Assembly (NCBI GenBank): GCA_030549775.1
Contig: CM060174.1
Location: 67,849,566-67,913,565 of the forward strand
From: Tamarix chinensis
Lineage: Eukaryota; Streptophyta; Magnoliopsida; Caryophyllales; Tamaricaceae
Direction of reading: 5' to 3'
Length of the DNA stretch: 64,000 nt
The notes below the pieces were generated by a model. That model was not told the DNA's origin. It saw only the letters and a program-made list of their open reading frames with translations, and searched no databases. The position numbers and the translations under genes are program-made. Of the stretch, positions 1 through 11,540 are shown piece by piece; position 1 is the first letter of the stretch; every line of letters begins with the position of its first letter.

Positions 1-559
1 TGTTGTTTAGTTTATATTTCAAGAACTGAACGAGAAGCAAATTTGTTATGAAATACACCTCTTGTTTATGATAAATTTGATCGGTTACATTATGTTTAAC
101 TCGTTTGAAGAAAAAAGATTACCAATAACATAATTAACCGATGGGTACACCAAGTGTTTGGTTAGGTTTTTGACCTAAACCCTAACTGCACTAAATTGTT
201 GTTTGAGAAATGATGTGTGTTTGATCAATACCAAATGGAGGAACATCTGTAATTTCAACCCCTTTTTTAGGCTATCAAAAAACTTTCAACAGATATACAT
301 GCAACTAATGCTCAAGTAAAACAACTTCTTGCAATAAAAACTCAATTGTAATGAATAGAGTCTTGATTTGTTGAGCAAGATTTTGTCCAAATACATGTAT
401 GAAAAAAGGGAATTTTCTAGAGACCGAACGGAGAGTGAAACAAGGAAAGCCAGTCCAACAATAGAAATACATTAAAACTCACATGTAGTGTATGAAGAAG
501 AATCACAAGGGAGTGGAAGCTATCAATCCTTTTTCGGCCATCAACCAATACATCATCGA
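1..559. other. Unassigned AT-rich DNA upstream of the gypsy remnant
   Basis: No coding frame or RNA gene is recognised. The stretch precedes the decayed gag on the plus strand and may hold its untranslated leader, but I see no clear primer-binding site or LTR end. Confidence 0.3.
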
Positions 560-599
560 GAGAAGACTAAGTTATAAAACTTTATATTCTTGATTTTGA

Positions 600-1430
600 T
601 GGTAAACTTGATGTTGAATTATTCCTTGAGTGAAAAAATAATTTAGAGGATGTATTTTAATTTGAGGATGATCATGATGCCAAAAAATGTAAATTAGATA
701 CTCTTAAGTTTAAGAAATTTTGTAGAATATGGTTTGGTAACATGAAGAGGACTAGAGAAAGAGATGGGAAAACAAAACTCAAGTCTTAGGATAAGCTTGA
801 GAAATGCCTAAGAAAGAAATTTGCACCTAATGAGTATGTGCAAGATAATTATATCAAATTAACTACTCTTAGGTAAGGAATTTTAAGTGTTAAAGAATAC
901 GTTAGAGAGTTTGAGAAATTGATACTTATATGTGATACTCATGAGAAAAAGGAATAAACATGTACTAGATTTCTAGGAGGCCTTGATATGATGATTAGAG
1001 ATAAGATTGAAACTTACCTATATTAATCTCTTAATGATATGATTAAGCTCTATTTGAGATTTAAAAATTAAATCAAGTCTGCTAAGCCTCATGCTAAGCA
1101 AAGTACTTCTTCTACAAAGTACTACTTGAATGCATAAGCTACAAAGAATGGGTCGAGTACCTCAAGTGCTATAAATGTTGATAGAAAGCAAGGTCTAACC
1201 CAAGAGTAGAAGGATAAATCCAAGGTCTATGAATTCTCTACAAATCAATGTTTTAAATGCTAAGGATATGAATTCTTTGTCAAAAAATGCCCTAACTAAA
1301 GGGTGTTTCCTATACAAGAGATTGAAGCTATAGAGAATAGTGATGAAGCCCTCAAGTATGAGTCAAGTGAAGTGATTTCAAGTGAATCGGAGGATGGTGG
1401 AAATGCTAATTATGTGCACAAGAGATTTCT
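600..1430 (+). pseudogene. Ty3/gypsy gag remnant with degenerate zinc knuckle
   Basis: Translation gives a retrotransposon gag core: 'KFAPNEYVQDNYIKLTTLR' near 815-870, then 'VKEYVREFEKLIL' and 'RFLGGLDMMIRDKIE'. These match the helical capsid-like region of plant Ty3/gypsy Gag. A zinc knuckle follows near 1245-1290 with spacing C-x2-C-x9-C, but the histidine expected between the cysteines reads phenylalanine, and a stop codon lies inside the motif. Several further in-frame stops occur (for example after 'TTLR' and after 'EKKE'). It would have packaged element RNA and is now non-functional. Confidence 0.8.
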
Positions 1431-1494
1431 TTAATTTTAATCTAATGGGAAAACCAACCAATGAGAGAAGATATTCAAGACTAAAGGAAGAGTA

Positions 1495-2700
1495 GGAGAT
1501 GTGGTTTACTGAGTTATCACTAATTGTGGTTCATGTACAAACATGACTAATGAGAGGATAGTGAAGGTGCTAGGTTTGACAAAAAACATCACTCCTGAAT
1601 CCATATTCTCTTTAATGGCTCAACAAAGACAATAGAATCAAGGTAACTAAATAAACCCTAACCTCATTTCAAATTGGTAATAATCATAATGATGATGTGC
1701 TATGTGATATTTTACCTAGGGATGTATGTGGAATATTATTAGGTAGACCATGCGATAATGATAGATGTGCTCTTTATAATGGCATTACTAATAAGTATCT
1801 CGGTGAGAAAGATAAGAAAAAGTGCAAACTTAAGATTTATAAGAGTGATGATACTAGTACAGTAAAAAATAAATTGATTTAGTTTTTTAATGTAAAGGCT
1901 ATGATAGGATGTATTAAAGAAGAAATTAGTTGATATACTTTGATTATTAATAAATCCCTACAGGAGGAGAATAATAATAAAACGTATTGTTTATATAAGA
2001 TTCTTAGTGAATATAATGATGTTTTTTCTAATAATTTACCACCTAGATTACCACCAAAAGAGAGGAATAGAATATGCTACAAATTCAATATCTAGTGTGT
2101 TCTGACCTAATTTACCTACATATAGATGTAATCTAGTGGAAGCTAAAGAATTACATAAGAAAATACAAGATCTCATGGGAAAATGATATGTGAGAGAGAG
2201 CATGATCCCTTGTTGTGTACTTGCATTATTTGTTCCAAAAAAATGATGGTATATGGTGCATGTGTATTAGCTCTAGAGTTGTAAATAATATAACCATCAA
2301 ATATTGATTTCATATGCCTAGATTATATGACATGCATGTTAGATGAATTGTGTGGACCACAAATATTTTATAAAATAGGACTAAAGAGTGGATATCACTA
2401 AATGAGAATAAGGGAAGGGGATGAGTGGTAAAATACCTTTAAAGCAAAATAAGGTCTTTATGAGTGAAATGTGATGCCTTTTAGTTTATATAATGCACCT
2501 AGTTTGTTTATGAGACTTATGAATAAATTTATTTATCATTTTTTTGGAAAATTCATTATGGTGTACCTAGATGATATACTTGTGTATATTAGAAATGAGC
2601 ATGATCATCTTATCCATTTAAAGATAGTATTTGATAGTCTGAGGGAAGTTAAACTATATAGAAACTAAAAAATGTGACTTTGTGCTTTTAAGTGTTATTT
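1495..2700 (+). pseudogene. Gypsy protease and reverse transcriptase remnant
   Basis: Near 1500-1590 a protease-like stretch reads 'NCGSCTN', where plant gypsy proteases have an Asp-Gly/Ser-Gly-Ser-Cys-Thr-Asn pocket, so the catalytic aspartate appears lost. Reverse transcriptase follows. The stretch from 2471 reads 'MPFSLYNAPSLFMRLMN', then 'MVYLDDILVY', which contains the YxDD catalytic box (Y-L-D-D). Residues after it resemble the usual 'H..HL..VF..LR' thumb connection. Stops and frame changes separate the parts, so no full RT can be made. The family uses RT to copy element RNA into DNA. Confidence 0.85.
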
Positions 2701-2859
2701 TCCTTAGTTATATTATAAGTGGTGAAGGTATAAAAGTGAATCCCATAAAGATACAAACTATTCAAGATTGGCTAATATCCAAAGACATTCATGAGTTAAG
2801 GATCTATCATAGACTAGTAATATTTTAAAGAAGTTTCATCAAAGAATTCTCAACTATTG

Positions 2860-3330
2860 CCATTCCAATTATACATTTCATGAAACAAGGTGAGTTCATG
2901 TGGGAAGAAGATGCAACGAAAGCCTTTGAGGTTTTGAAAGATAAGCTATGTAATATACCAATATTATCCTTGACTAAAAATGATAAATTATTTGAAATTA
3001 CATGCAATGCAAGTGGAGGAGAGATAGGAGGTGCACTCTTGTAAGAAAAAGGCCCATTGTATTCTATAGTGAAAAATTATGGGGGGTTAAATTAAACTAC
3101 TCCATGTATGATAAAGAATTCTATGCCATCATAAGAAGCCTAGAGCATGGAGTCATTATTTGATATGGAAACCATTTATTTTGCATTCAGGCCATAATTT
3201 TTTGAAATATTTGCATAGAAAAAAGAAAATTAGTCAGGCATGCAAAATGGACTAGTTTCCTAAAATTTGTCTTGTTTTATGTCAAACATTTTTGGTGGTA
3301 AAAAAAATGTGCTAGCAGATGCATTATCAA
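2860..3330 (+). pseudogene. Gypsy RNase H remnant
   Basis: The plus strand encodes 'FMWEEDATKAFEVLKDKL' and then 'EITCNASGGEIGGALL', matching the start of the RNase H domain of Ty3/gypsy polyproteins. The family's catalytic Asp in 'CDAS' reads Asn here ('CNAS'). The end of the domain is recognisable as 'HAKWTSFLKFVLFYVKH' near 3238-3290, followed by a frameshifted equivalent of the 'ADALSRR' tail near 3315-3335. Internal stops and at least one frameshift are present. Confidence 0.75.
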
Positions 3331-3479
3331 GAAGGTCTTTAATAATTATCATGTTGGATGTTAAGTTATTGGGTTTTGAAATGTTGAAAGAATTGTAACC
3401 AAAAGATGAAGATTCCTTTGAGATTTATGATGCATGTGAAAAGAGTAATAGTCATAGTAATTATGTGCTTTAAGGTGAA

Positions 3480-4610
3480 TATCTTTTTAATCTTAATAAA
3501 TTGTGTATTCCTAGAGCTAGTGTGCATCGCTAACTTGTGAAGGAAGTGCGAGAAGTAGGTATAGCCAGTCAGTTTGTCATGCATGAAACTATGAAATTAT
3601 TACAAAAACATTTATATTTCTGATGACTGATAAAATTGCTACAAAGTATTATTAGGAGATTTGTGACATGTTAAAGGAGTAATATTTTATTCCATAAGAG
3701 TTTGTACACTCCTTTATATATTCCTAGTTAACCATGGGAGGGGGTTTGTATGGGCTTTATCCTAGAGTTACCAAGGACACAAAGTGGAAAAGGTTCTATA
3801 ATGGTAGTGGTAGATAAACTTTCTAAAATGACACATTTCATTCCTTGTAAAAAAAACTAATGATGTAACTCATGTGGCAGATTTTTATGTCAAAAAAGTA
3901 GTAAAGTTTTGGGGTATTCCTAGAGGTATAGTATCGGATAGAGATATTAAATAATTTTGCCACTTTTAGAAGACGCTTTAGCATATGTTAGGTATTAAGT
4001 TGTTGTTTAGTATATTTCATCTTCCTCAAACAAATGGTTAAATAAAAGTGACTAATATATCATTGGGCACTTTTCTAGAGGGTTAGTAAATAAGAGTACA
4101 AAAATTAAGATATAAAATTATCACATGCTGATTTTGCATATAGTAAGAGTCCTTCTAGTACAACTCAATTGATTCCATTTGAGGTTGTTTATGGGGTTAG
4201 TTCTTATTTTCCTATTGATATGTTGTTATATAAAAAGGATGTATTAATAACTATGATGCAAAAGAAAGAGTTGAGTTCTTTAAGAAACTTTAAGAGTAAA
4301 TTAAAAACAACATTGACAAATCTAATACTAAATTTCAAGCTCAAACTAATAAGAATCAAGTTCAATAAGTGTTTCTCTAGGATAATTAATATGGTTACAC
4401 TTAATAAAGGAAATTTTTCTAAAATTGAGAGAGAGAAAACTAATAGCTAGAGCTGTTAGATCATTTAAAATCTTAATAAAATTTAAAGGTAATGCTTGAG
4501 AATAGAAATTACTTGAATATTATGGAGGAGTTTCTAGAATTTTTAATATTGGTTATTTATCTTTATAGTATAGTGCTACTAATTAGAGGAAAAGTTCTCT
4601 TCTTCAAGGG
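3480..4610 (+). pseudogene. Gypsy integrase remnant
   Basis: The segment holds the integrase zinc-binding start ('LCIPRASVH...LVKEVREVG'), then core pieces '[15 protein letters not shown]', 'GIPRGIVSDRDIK' and 'PFEVVYGVSSYFPID' in the order of plant Ty3/gypsy integrases. The last piece sits in an open stretch at 4169-4450. The DNA around 4460-4560 still resembles the 'RAVRSFKIL...EYYGGVSRIFNIGYLSL' C-terminal barrel. Stops and frameshifts are many. In the family this enzyme inserts the cDNA into the host chromosome. Confidence 0.8.
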
Positions 4611-4619
4611 AAAAATGAT

Positions 4620-5640
4620 GCAGGAGCATTTTACTCTTCTTCTAGTGAATGTTAGGAGTTAGTATACTTAGACATGGAACCCATCATTCTTGACACCTGT
4701 TCCCAAAATGCAAATCTACTAATGTTTTCTTACGTAATTCTTGCAAGTATTTTTCATGTTTGAAAGAAGAAGAATTCATTAAAAATATCTAGTGTATAAG
4801 ATAAGGACAATGTAAGGATGTACACAAGTAACCTAGAAGACAAAGATTCAAGGCACACCTTAGTAGGATGATTCATAAGTTCACATGCCTAGGGTTTTAT
4901 TTACCTTTGTTATTTTATGTACACAATAAAATTATTTTTCTTGTAAGTTGTAATTGTAGATGATATTACATATGTTTTTTTTATATGGTAGAGGATTTTG
5001 GGGGTTTATTATATTGTTTACAACTTTATTAACTAGTTGAAACCTAGTGATTGTTGGGTGGTTAGTTGTTACTAAAATTTCAACATTAATATGAGTTAGT
5101 AGGGTCAGACTAAACTTAGTTGACAAAGGCTAGTTTAGTTAGATAATAATAGCTATGTTAGTTATAAAGGATCTTAGTTAGTTAGTTATTAAGGATTGTA
5201 ACACATGATACCCTTGTATATTAGCTACATATCGTCCATTTTACATGTAACCAACTTAAACAATAATACTCCAAATTTTTGAATTTTCCTTTCTTCTCCA
5301 AGTGACATAGGCTAGAGAGTTGAGTATTTTCTAAGTAGAAAACTATGTGATTTCTCCTTAGAACCATTGAACATTTATCGAATATCCATTTCAAGATGCA
5401 GGCTTGAGAATAATCATTCACTCAAACTAAAACCACATCGAAGATAAAGTTTGAGAAGAAGGAAAGATCATGTCATGTGTTTCTGTGATTTTGGTATCAA
5501 CATCCAAATCACATTGAGTGTGTGTTGACCTATAAAACATATCTTTTTAGTTGGATTTTTGCATTTTAGTTATCATTTACCTATTATTGTCATGTAAGTT
5601 GGATGCACTTGGGTGCATAATGGAATTTAGGATATTAGCA
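4620..5640 (+). repeat. Probable 3' UTR/LTR remnant of the gypsy element
   Basis: This non-coding stretch directly follows the integrase. From about 5090 it has repeated TTAGTTAGTTAG-like motifs and a short T/C-rich run, which is typical of short plant gypsy LTRs. I cannot place the ends: no matching second copy lies in the window. The assignment rests on position and general character. Confidence 0.35.
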
Positions 5641-5820
5641 TATAAGTTATTCAAATTGGGTGTGACTTGCCTCTTTTTTTTTTAAAAAAAAGTTAAAAAT
5701 TATCACTATTAATTTATTATTAAATTTATTTATGTGAAAATTTATTAAAATACTATTTATTCACAAATATCAACATGCATACATTTTTGTGAATATGATA
5801 ATAAATGGTTTGATAAAAAT
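5641..5820. other. Unassigned AT-rich spacer with a T10/A8 inverted run
   Basis: Contains a near-palindromic run of T then A at about 5675-5695 and otherwise AT-rich DNA. It lies between the gypsy remnant and the minus-strand LTR that starts at 5821. Confidence 0.3.
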
Positions 5821-7589
5821 TGCACCCCAAAATCATGACTTGAAAATTTCGTTTAAATTATGCTTTGCGGAAGCGGAAATTAAAGAACGGTGGGTGTTAC
5901 CGCCACACTTGACATAATTCCGGTCTCCTCACCATCCTTACGTCAAGTGCTAAGGATTCAAATAAGTCAAACCAACAAAATGCCAGGGAAGTACAATACA
6001 TAATCAAGGATTTTACAAAAGAAAGATTATCCATGACAAATGACCTTTTAGATAATTAAGTAGCGAACCATTTTCAGAAAATAACAAAGGAGTACAAAAA
6101 AGTCAAAAATGGTTTGCCTTAAAATCATCCGGTCCTTCAAAGTTACAAGGAAAAGGGAAAAAGGGGACGGGGTCCACTCGCTCCCTTAATCTAACTATTC
6201 GTCGGGGTGACGCTCCTCATAATCCTTCAACCATTGCATACCATGGACGTACTCCTCTGAAAACCTCGTAGTGAGTAAACCACAACACCTCCGGAGAGGT
6301 AGCATACCCACGTAGCAATCATCATACAAATACAAGATTCAAGGGAAAACATACGATCACATGCAAAGCCACGATTTCATAACACAAATCCACATCACAA
6401 TTAACAATACTAGTTAAATCAAAATCCCTAGCAAGGGCATTTAAAACATGCTTATAATGTCACAACCATTTTAACTTACCAATGACCATACTTTATAATA
6501 TAATAGGAAGAATTATCAATATTCCAAACAATCTAACCAAGGTCAAGTCACTCCTAATCTAATTATTACAGAAGTATTATAGTGGGTGTCTAATCCGGTT
6601 ATATAATTTATATAACAATTCTCAAGTGGAATACAATCCCATATCCATGAAAATGATCGTCAAGGAGGGTGGTACCAAAATAATTCACTCGATTCTAGGG
6701 AAAAGCTCGCCAAGGAAGCTAGAAGACATATCAGTCATCTATACTAGACCTCAGAACTCAAGTCCTTAAGTACACGTACTCGCCAAACTATGCACTCGGC
6801 GGCCAAGTCCAAGGAACGAGATTCCTTTCCAACTTAATTTTTTCTCTTTAAGTAATTAGTGTCTTATGAAATTTTGGGTTATTATTTTTAGAATATCGAG
6901 GTTCATAATATTCAACTTAGCCATCGATCAAATATCCAACGTCTTATCCAAAAGACCACGAGGATCACAACCATTCCAAGCCAACCCGACTTAGGGTTAG
7001 GCATCATGCCATAGCCCGAATAATTATCCGATTCATTTTTTCAACCCCATTGTCCAATTATTTCCAAAATTATTTTAAGGCCAACACTTAATTCAACTAG
7101 TCCAATTAATCACTTTGGAACACCTTTTTGCCTTAATGACCTAAATACCCTTCAACCTATAACTACCACATTTTCCTTCACTTTATTATCAAGTTTACTT
7201 ATATAGGATGCTTGTCATAAAAATGCTAGCATAAAATAGCTAATGATACTTTAACATACGATAATTTCTTCGGTACGACAAAAGAAAATATTATCCCTAA
7301 AAATTCACCATACATAGTACACGTATACACTCCTACCATGCATTTCTAATATCTCATAAATTCATGCAATTTCCACGAATAAATTTCAAATACAAATCAT
7401 GGCATATAAAATTTACATTTTTACCATGAGAACATGCAACACCAAATAATCACCATTTAAACACATTTATACTCTAAGTTAACATGCTATACGTTGAAAA
7501 ATATCTAAATTATCTAAGGGACACATTTAATCCATTTATGGGTCTTACCACAAAACATGACAATTTTCAGTTGGACTCTAATCCTAAAC

Positions 7590-7810
7590 ATGCACATTTC
7601 TCTTTTAGCATAAATCAAAGTATACACTTTCAATTTTTAGAATACTACCTAAGTACACGAATATCATCATGGTAACATATATTAGTACCTTAAACATACT
7701 CATTTCATTTTCTTAGCATAAATCCATATTTGTTGTCATAAGCATACACTCTTCAAATTTTAGAAAACTACTTAGGCATATAAAAATTCTCATGGCAACA
7801 TATATTAATT
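7590..7810. repeat. Two diverged ~110-bp tandem units in the minus LTR
   Basis: 'CTTTTAGCATAAATC...TATACACT..CAATTTT AGAA.ACTAC' and the later 'ATATATTA' recur with a spacing of about 110 bp (7600 and 7710). The copies differ at many positions, so the duplication is old. Confidence 0.5.
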
Positions 7811-8595
7811 TACAAATCATAATATTCACATAGAAACAAACTACAAAATGCTTCCATTTCCCAAAAAATACAAATCATTTGATATCCTCAAGCTATCATG
7901 ATTTTTATCCTAGAAAACTAACCTATCATTTTCACACAAAATTCTACCGTCTACAAATTAGTTGGATTTACCTTGGGCTAAGAAAATAATAACACCACAA
8001 ATCTTCTTCCAAAAATACCTTAGGCGGGGTCAAGGTTACCTAGAAATGAATAACACCATCCACAACTACGAGCATTAATATTTATGCCAATTAAAATAAT
8101 CAAAAGACAACCTATGTGAGCTAATACTTGAAAAACGATTAGGCAAATAAACAAGGCGGCCGGTGCATGAATTTTCTAAGCACTAAGCCTACCGAAAGAT
8201 AGAATACTTACGTTGGGAAAAATAGTGGCTATTTAGAGAGGTGAAACACAAGGAAAATGCTAGGTTATTTTTGGGCTAAATTTTGGTGAAGGGAAGGGGG
8301 ATTTTGGGATTGCAAACCAAAATTTAGTTGCTGGAATTAAGGGAAGAGAAAGAGAGGAATGTAAGGGGAAAATTAGAGGGCTTAAAGGGAGAGGGAAGGA
8401 GGGTGTTTGCTGCAGGTTGAGACTTAATAAAAGGAGGGGAAAGAAGAGAGAAAAAGGGCTGCTGCAAGGGTGAGTGATGAAGGGTGCTGCAGGTAGGTTC
8501 TTTTGGGGTTGAGGGTGTCGAATAGGTTGGCTGGGAAAGGGGCCTACAAGGGCAGGTTGAGGCATAGGGAAGGGAAGAAATTGGAGGGGTATATT

Positions 8596-8996
8596 GCTAG
8601 AAAAGTTGGGTAGGTGTGCAGGTTGAGAGGAGGGAAAGATAAGGACTGCAACTTGGTGGATGGGCTGTGTTACGTGAAACTAGTGTTGCATGCTGCTGGG
8701 TGACGTGGTGGAGGATGGCTAGGATTTTTTTGCAGGGTGAAGTGGCATGGGAAAGGAGGAAAAATGGATGGGTAGATGGTTAGAAAAGTTGGGTAGGTGT
8801 GCAGGTTGAGAGGAGTATATTTTGAGGGCTGCAACTTGGTGGATGGGCTATATTACGTGCAACTAGTGCTGCATGCTGCTGGGTGACATGATGGAGGATG
8901 GCTGTGATTTTTTTCAGGGTGGAGTGGCATAGGAAAAGAGGAAAAATCGAGGGGTAGATGGCTAGAAAAGTTGGGTAGGTGTGTAGGTTGAGAGGA
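8596..8996. repeat. ~182-bp tandem repeat, two full units plus a partial
   Basis: The segment starting GCTAGAAAAGTTGGGTAGGT occurs at 8596, 8779 and 8961, spacing 183 and 182. The intervening DNA (CTGCAACTTGGTGGATGGGC, CATGCTGCTGGGTGAC) is also repeated with few changes. The third unit is cut at about 9000, the breakpoint with the CACTA-like DNA. Confidence 0.85.
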
Positions 8997-9009
8997 GGAG
9001 AGTTAGAGC

Positions 9010-9950
9010 ATACTTTTTTTAATAGATTTATATTGTGGAGTTATAGAGAATACAATTTTCATAAAACTATTTCCTCTAATCATATTGAGGCTTTAGAGCT
9101 CATAAATTAGAATTAGGGAATTACTATGCTCATAGAGCGGTAGAAATACAGCATAAGAAAGAATTTACCAAGTGGTTATATGATTGCATCTTCTACTAAC
9201 TCCAATTTTATTATTTATTCAAATATTTTTGTTCTTATATTGATTAATTTTTTTATTTTATAGATTTAAAATTTCCATGGGAAAGAATTAATCAATAAAG
9301 ACTTCTAGAACCTTATTTTGTATCCATCTAGATTAATGAGGAATTATAGTGGCTGTGCATTTAATATTTAAAGGATTTAGGTTCAAAAATTTAGGTTATT
9401 CAAGTGAAAATAGTCCTTCTCAAAAATATGGTGCCAAAGTAAAAGGTGCTAACTTTATAAATAAAGAGTAATATGGGGGTCTTACAAGAGGTTTATGAAA
9501 TATATGGGCTATAGTCAAATTGTTGTATTCAAGTGTCACTTATGGGATGTTCTCCATAGAGGTTATAATTAGTGTGAATAAGAAATTTTTGATAGTAACA
9601 GATGAAACGTTTGTGTTATCCTCTTAAGTGTGGAAAATTTTCTATGTTCAAGATCCAAAGTATGAATATTGACTGGTGGTTAATAAGACCCAACCTAGAG
9701 ATGTTTATATGATGCTCTAATTATTGATGATAATAAAAATTTTGAACAAGAAGTTGACCACATTCATTAAATAGTGGATTTATCTTCCCATGCATTTACG
9801 ACTTTGAACAATGAAGTTGATCAAGTCCTTCCATTAAAAAGAAATGCCATATTTCAAGAAAAAATTATTGCTAATGATGCAAAAAGGATTGAAGAGTTGT
9901 TAAGTAGCTTTAATACATGGTGTAACCTATGATGGTTGTTGAAATGAATA
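9010..9950 (+). pseudogene. CACTA (En/Spm) transposase remnant, DUF4216 region
   Basis: Near 9135-9190 the plus strand reads 'AVEIQHKKEFTKWL', matching the '..H..EF..WF' region of CACTA TNPD-type transposases. After an intron-like AT-rich stretch, 9340-9710 reads 'FKGFRFKNLGYSSENS', 'NKEYGGLTRG'-like residues, and then 'VWKIFYVQDPKYEY' and 'LVVNKTQPRDVY'. This is the order of the DUF4216 domain that closes plant CACTA transposases. An acidic tail ('FEQEVDHIH', 'LNNEVDQVL') follows to about 9905. Several stop codons interrupt the frame, so it is a relic. It abuts a truncated LTR at ~9005. Confidence 0.75.
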
Positions 9951-10109
9951 TATGAAAGATGATAATATCACCTATGATAATACTTTTGGATATTATTCTA
10001 TGGATTTTATATAGTTATTATGATTGGTGCCTTTTTTATGTTTTTATTATGTAAATTTTCTTTTTTTTTTGTTTATCCCCAACAAGATATTCATTGAATT
10101 TAATTAAAT

Positions 10110-10740
10110 TCATGTTGGGAAGGGATACAGGTAGAAAAATGAAGAACATCATTGGCACTAGAGTTTCATGTACCATACCATCTAATGGTGGCAACATCAT
10201 GCAAGGACATATGTGATCTCAACCAGATGCACATGAACGTAAATATTCTATGTCTATTTCCACTTTATACTTTATAAAATGCGCTTATTTTATATAAAAT
10301 GCATTATAACTATAAAATTATTTTCTCATAGATATGAAAAACATGGTGAAAAGAGGGATAAGAAAGAAGAACATCATTGGGATTGGGATTTCATTAGTTG
10401 TGCCATATGTTGACCACAACATCAAGCAGGAAAGACATATGCAATCTCAACCGCTTACACATGAAAGCAACATTTATGTGTTTATTTCCATTTTATGCTT
10501 TAAAAAATGTGTTTTTTTTATATATTAAATGAACTATTATTATAAGAATTTTTTCCTGCATATAACAAACATGGTTGGAAGAAAGAGAGGTAGACGAATG
10601 AACAACATTATTAGGACTTTGTTAATGGTGTCATTTGATTGCCACATAATCATGTAGGATGGACACAAGTAATCTCAACCATATGCACATGAAGGTAGTA
10701 TTCATTTTTATATCATTTATGTGTGTTTAATATGGATTTG
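10110..10740 (+). repeat. Three ~225-bp exon-like tandem units in CACTA second-gene region
   Basis: Similar segments begin at about 10117, 10340 and 10572. Each has a purine-rich start (GGAAGG/GAAAAGAGGG...AGAA), then GAACATCATT(G/A)G or a close variant, TGTACC/TGTGCC-like, CATCATGCA/CATCAAGCA, and then TCTCAACC...CACATGAA. Each ends in an AT-rich intron-like stretch of 60-100 bp. Position after the transposase relic suggests part of the accessory (TNPA-like) gene of the host CACTA element. A fourth purine-rich start (GAAAGGGAGAAGTGATAGAG) lies at 11039, just before the inner CACTA insertion. Confidence 0.6.
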
Positions 10741-11077
10741 TTGCCATTATAGTTGTCATTATGTTACATTGCCCCTAGTTTATATAACTCTAAGTAATAT
10801 ACTACCAGGCACTTATATATATATATTGAGTGTGTTTTCCAAGCTTGACATCAGTTTCATTACCTAAAATAGATATGCATATCAACTATGCTCTAATAAT
10901 CTAGCATTGTTGGATAGATTATTGAAATCAATTATACTATTGGCAATGATATTATATTATTTTACATAATAATATGATACAATTGGTTAAATTCACCATT
11001 CATCACCTATAGGTGTAATAGTAGAAAAATGTTTAATGAAAGGGAGAAGTGATAGAGGCAGAGGACAAGCATCTTTT
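10741..11077. other. AT-rich DNA between exon-like units and the inner CACTA
   Basis: No recognisable coding sequence except the purine-rich start near 11039 that resembles the exon-like units upstream. This is the left flank of the inner CACTA insertion. Confidence 0.35.
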
Positions 11078-11095
11078 ATACACTACAAAATAATT
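11078..11095 (+). repeat. Left target duplication ATA and CACTA terminal inverted repeat
   Basis: ATA followed by CACTACAAAATAATT. The 15-base terminal repeat matches the right end exactly in inverted orientation. Confidence 0.9.
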
Positions 11096-11475
11096 CACAT
11101 ATACCAATAGGCCTTATCTGTTGGTAAAAGCCATTTTTCTGTTAGCAAAAGTTTTTACCAATAGAAAATTTTCTATGATAAAACTGTGGGTAAAAACTCT
11201 GTGCTTAAAAGGTTTACCCACAGATATGTATGATATATTGGTATTAGTTGCTTATGCCCATAGATATTTATCTGTTAGTAAAATTTATACCCACAATTAT
11301 ATATGTGAGTAAAAGTATTAACCACAAAATGATATATGTGACTATAAATATTTTCCACAAAACAATATATGTGACTACAAGTATTGTCCACAAAAAAAAA
11401 TCTGCGATTAAAACTATTACCCACAAAAGAAAATCTATGACCAAAAGTAGTATCCACAAAATTATATCAGTTGCT

Positions 11476-11523
<48 letters not shown>

Positions 11524-11540
11524 CAGTTAGTAAAATGATA
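11096..11540. repeat. Left subterminal repeats of the CACTA element with an (AT)n run
   Basis: Short motifs recur in both orientations: (C/T)TGTTGGTAAAA, ACCAATAG, and from 11310 to 11470 five units of about 36 bp ending in CCACAAA. CACTA transposase-type proteins bind such subterminal arrays in the family. An (AT)n microsatellite of about 21 units lies at 11478-11521. Short open frames here are repeat artefacts. Confidence 0.7.

Larger units (their letters stand above)
560..4620 (+). mobile_element. Decayed Ty3/gypsy retrotransposon
   Basis: Gag, protease, reverse transcriptase, RNase H and integrase remnants follow each other in the Ty3/gypsy order (RT before integrase) on the plus strand. 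Every domain is broken by stop codons or frameshifts. The integrase tail reads on into residues resembling the end of plant chromoviral integrases, and a gene-end block with 'ATGATGCAGGAG' follows at about 4615. No target duplication could be assigned, so the outer limits are those of the recognisable coding part. It is old compared with the copia element at 43865-48706. Confidence 0.85.
5821..9005 (-). repeat. Giant LTR fragment, Ty3/gypsy type, minus strand
   Basis: Read on the minus strand the LTR end is '...TTTTGGGGTGCA' at 5821. Just inside it (5870-5960) lie a GCGGAAGCGG motif, then GTGTTACCGCCACACTT and GTCAAGTGCTAAGG. The same order is seen near the 3' end of the LARD LTR (40920-41072), so the two are related. 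The other end should be an AT-rich U3 start; instead the G/A-rich part (C/T-rich on the minus strand, 8220-8996) stops at about 9005, where CACTA sequence begins. The fragment is therefore truncated. No coding region. Proline-rich readings of the C/T block are composition artefacts. Confidence 0.7.

Noticed and set aside
8260..8565. 101-residue Pro/Leu/Ser-rich minus frame
   Set aside because: Lies in the C/T-rich (minus) block of an LTR; compositional.
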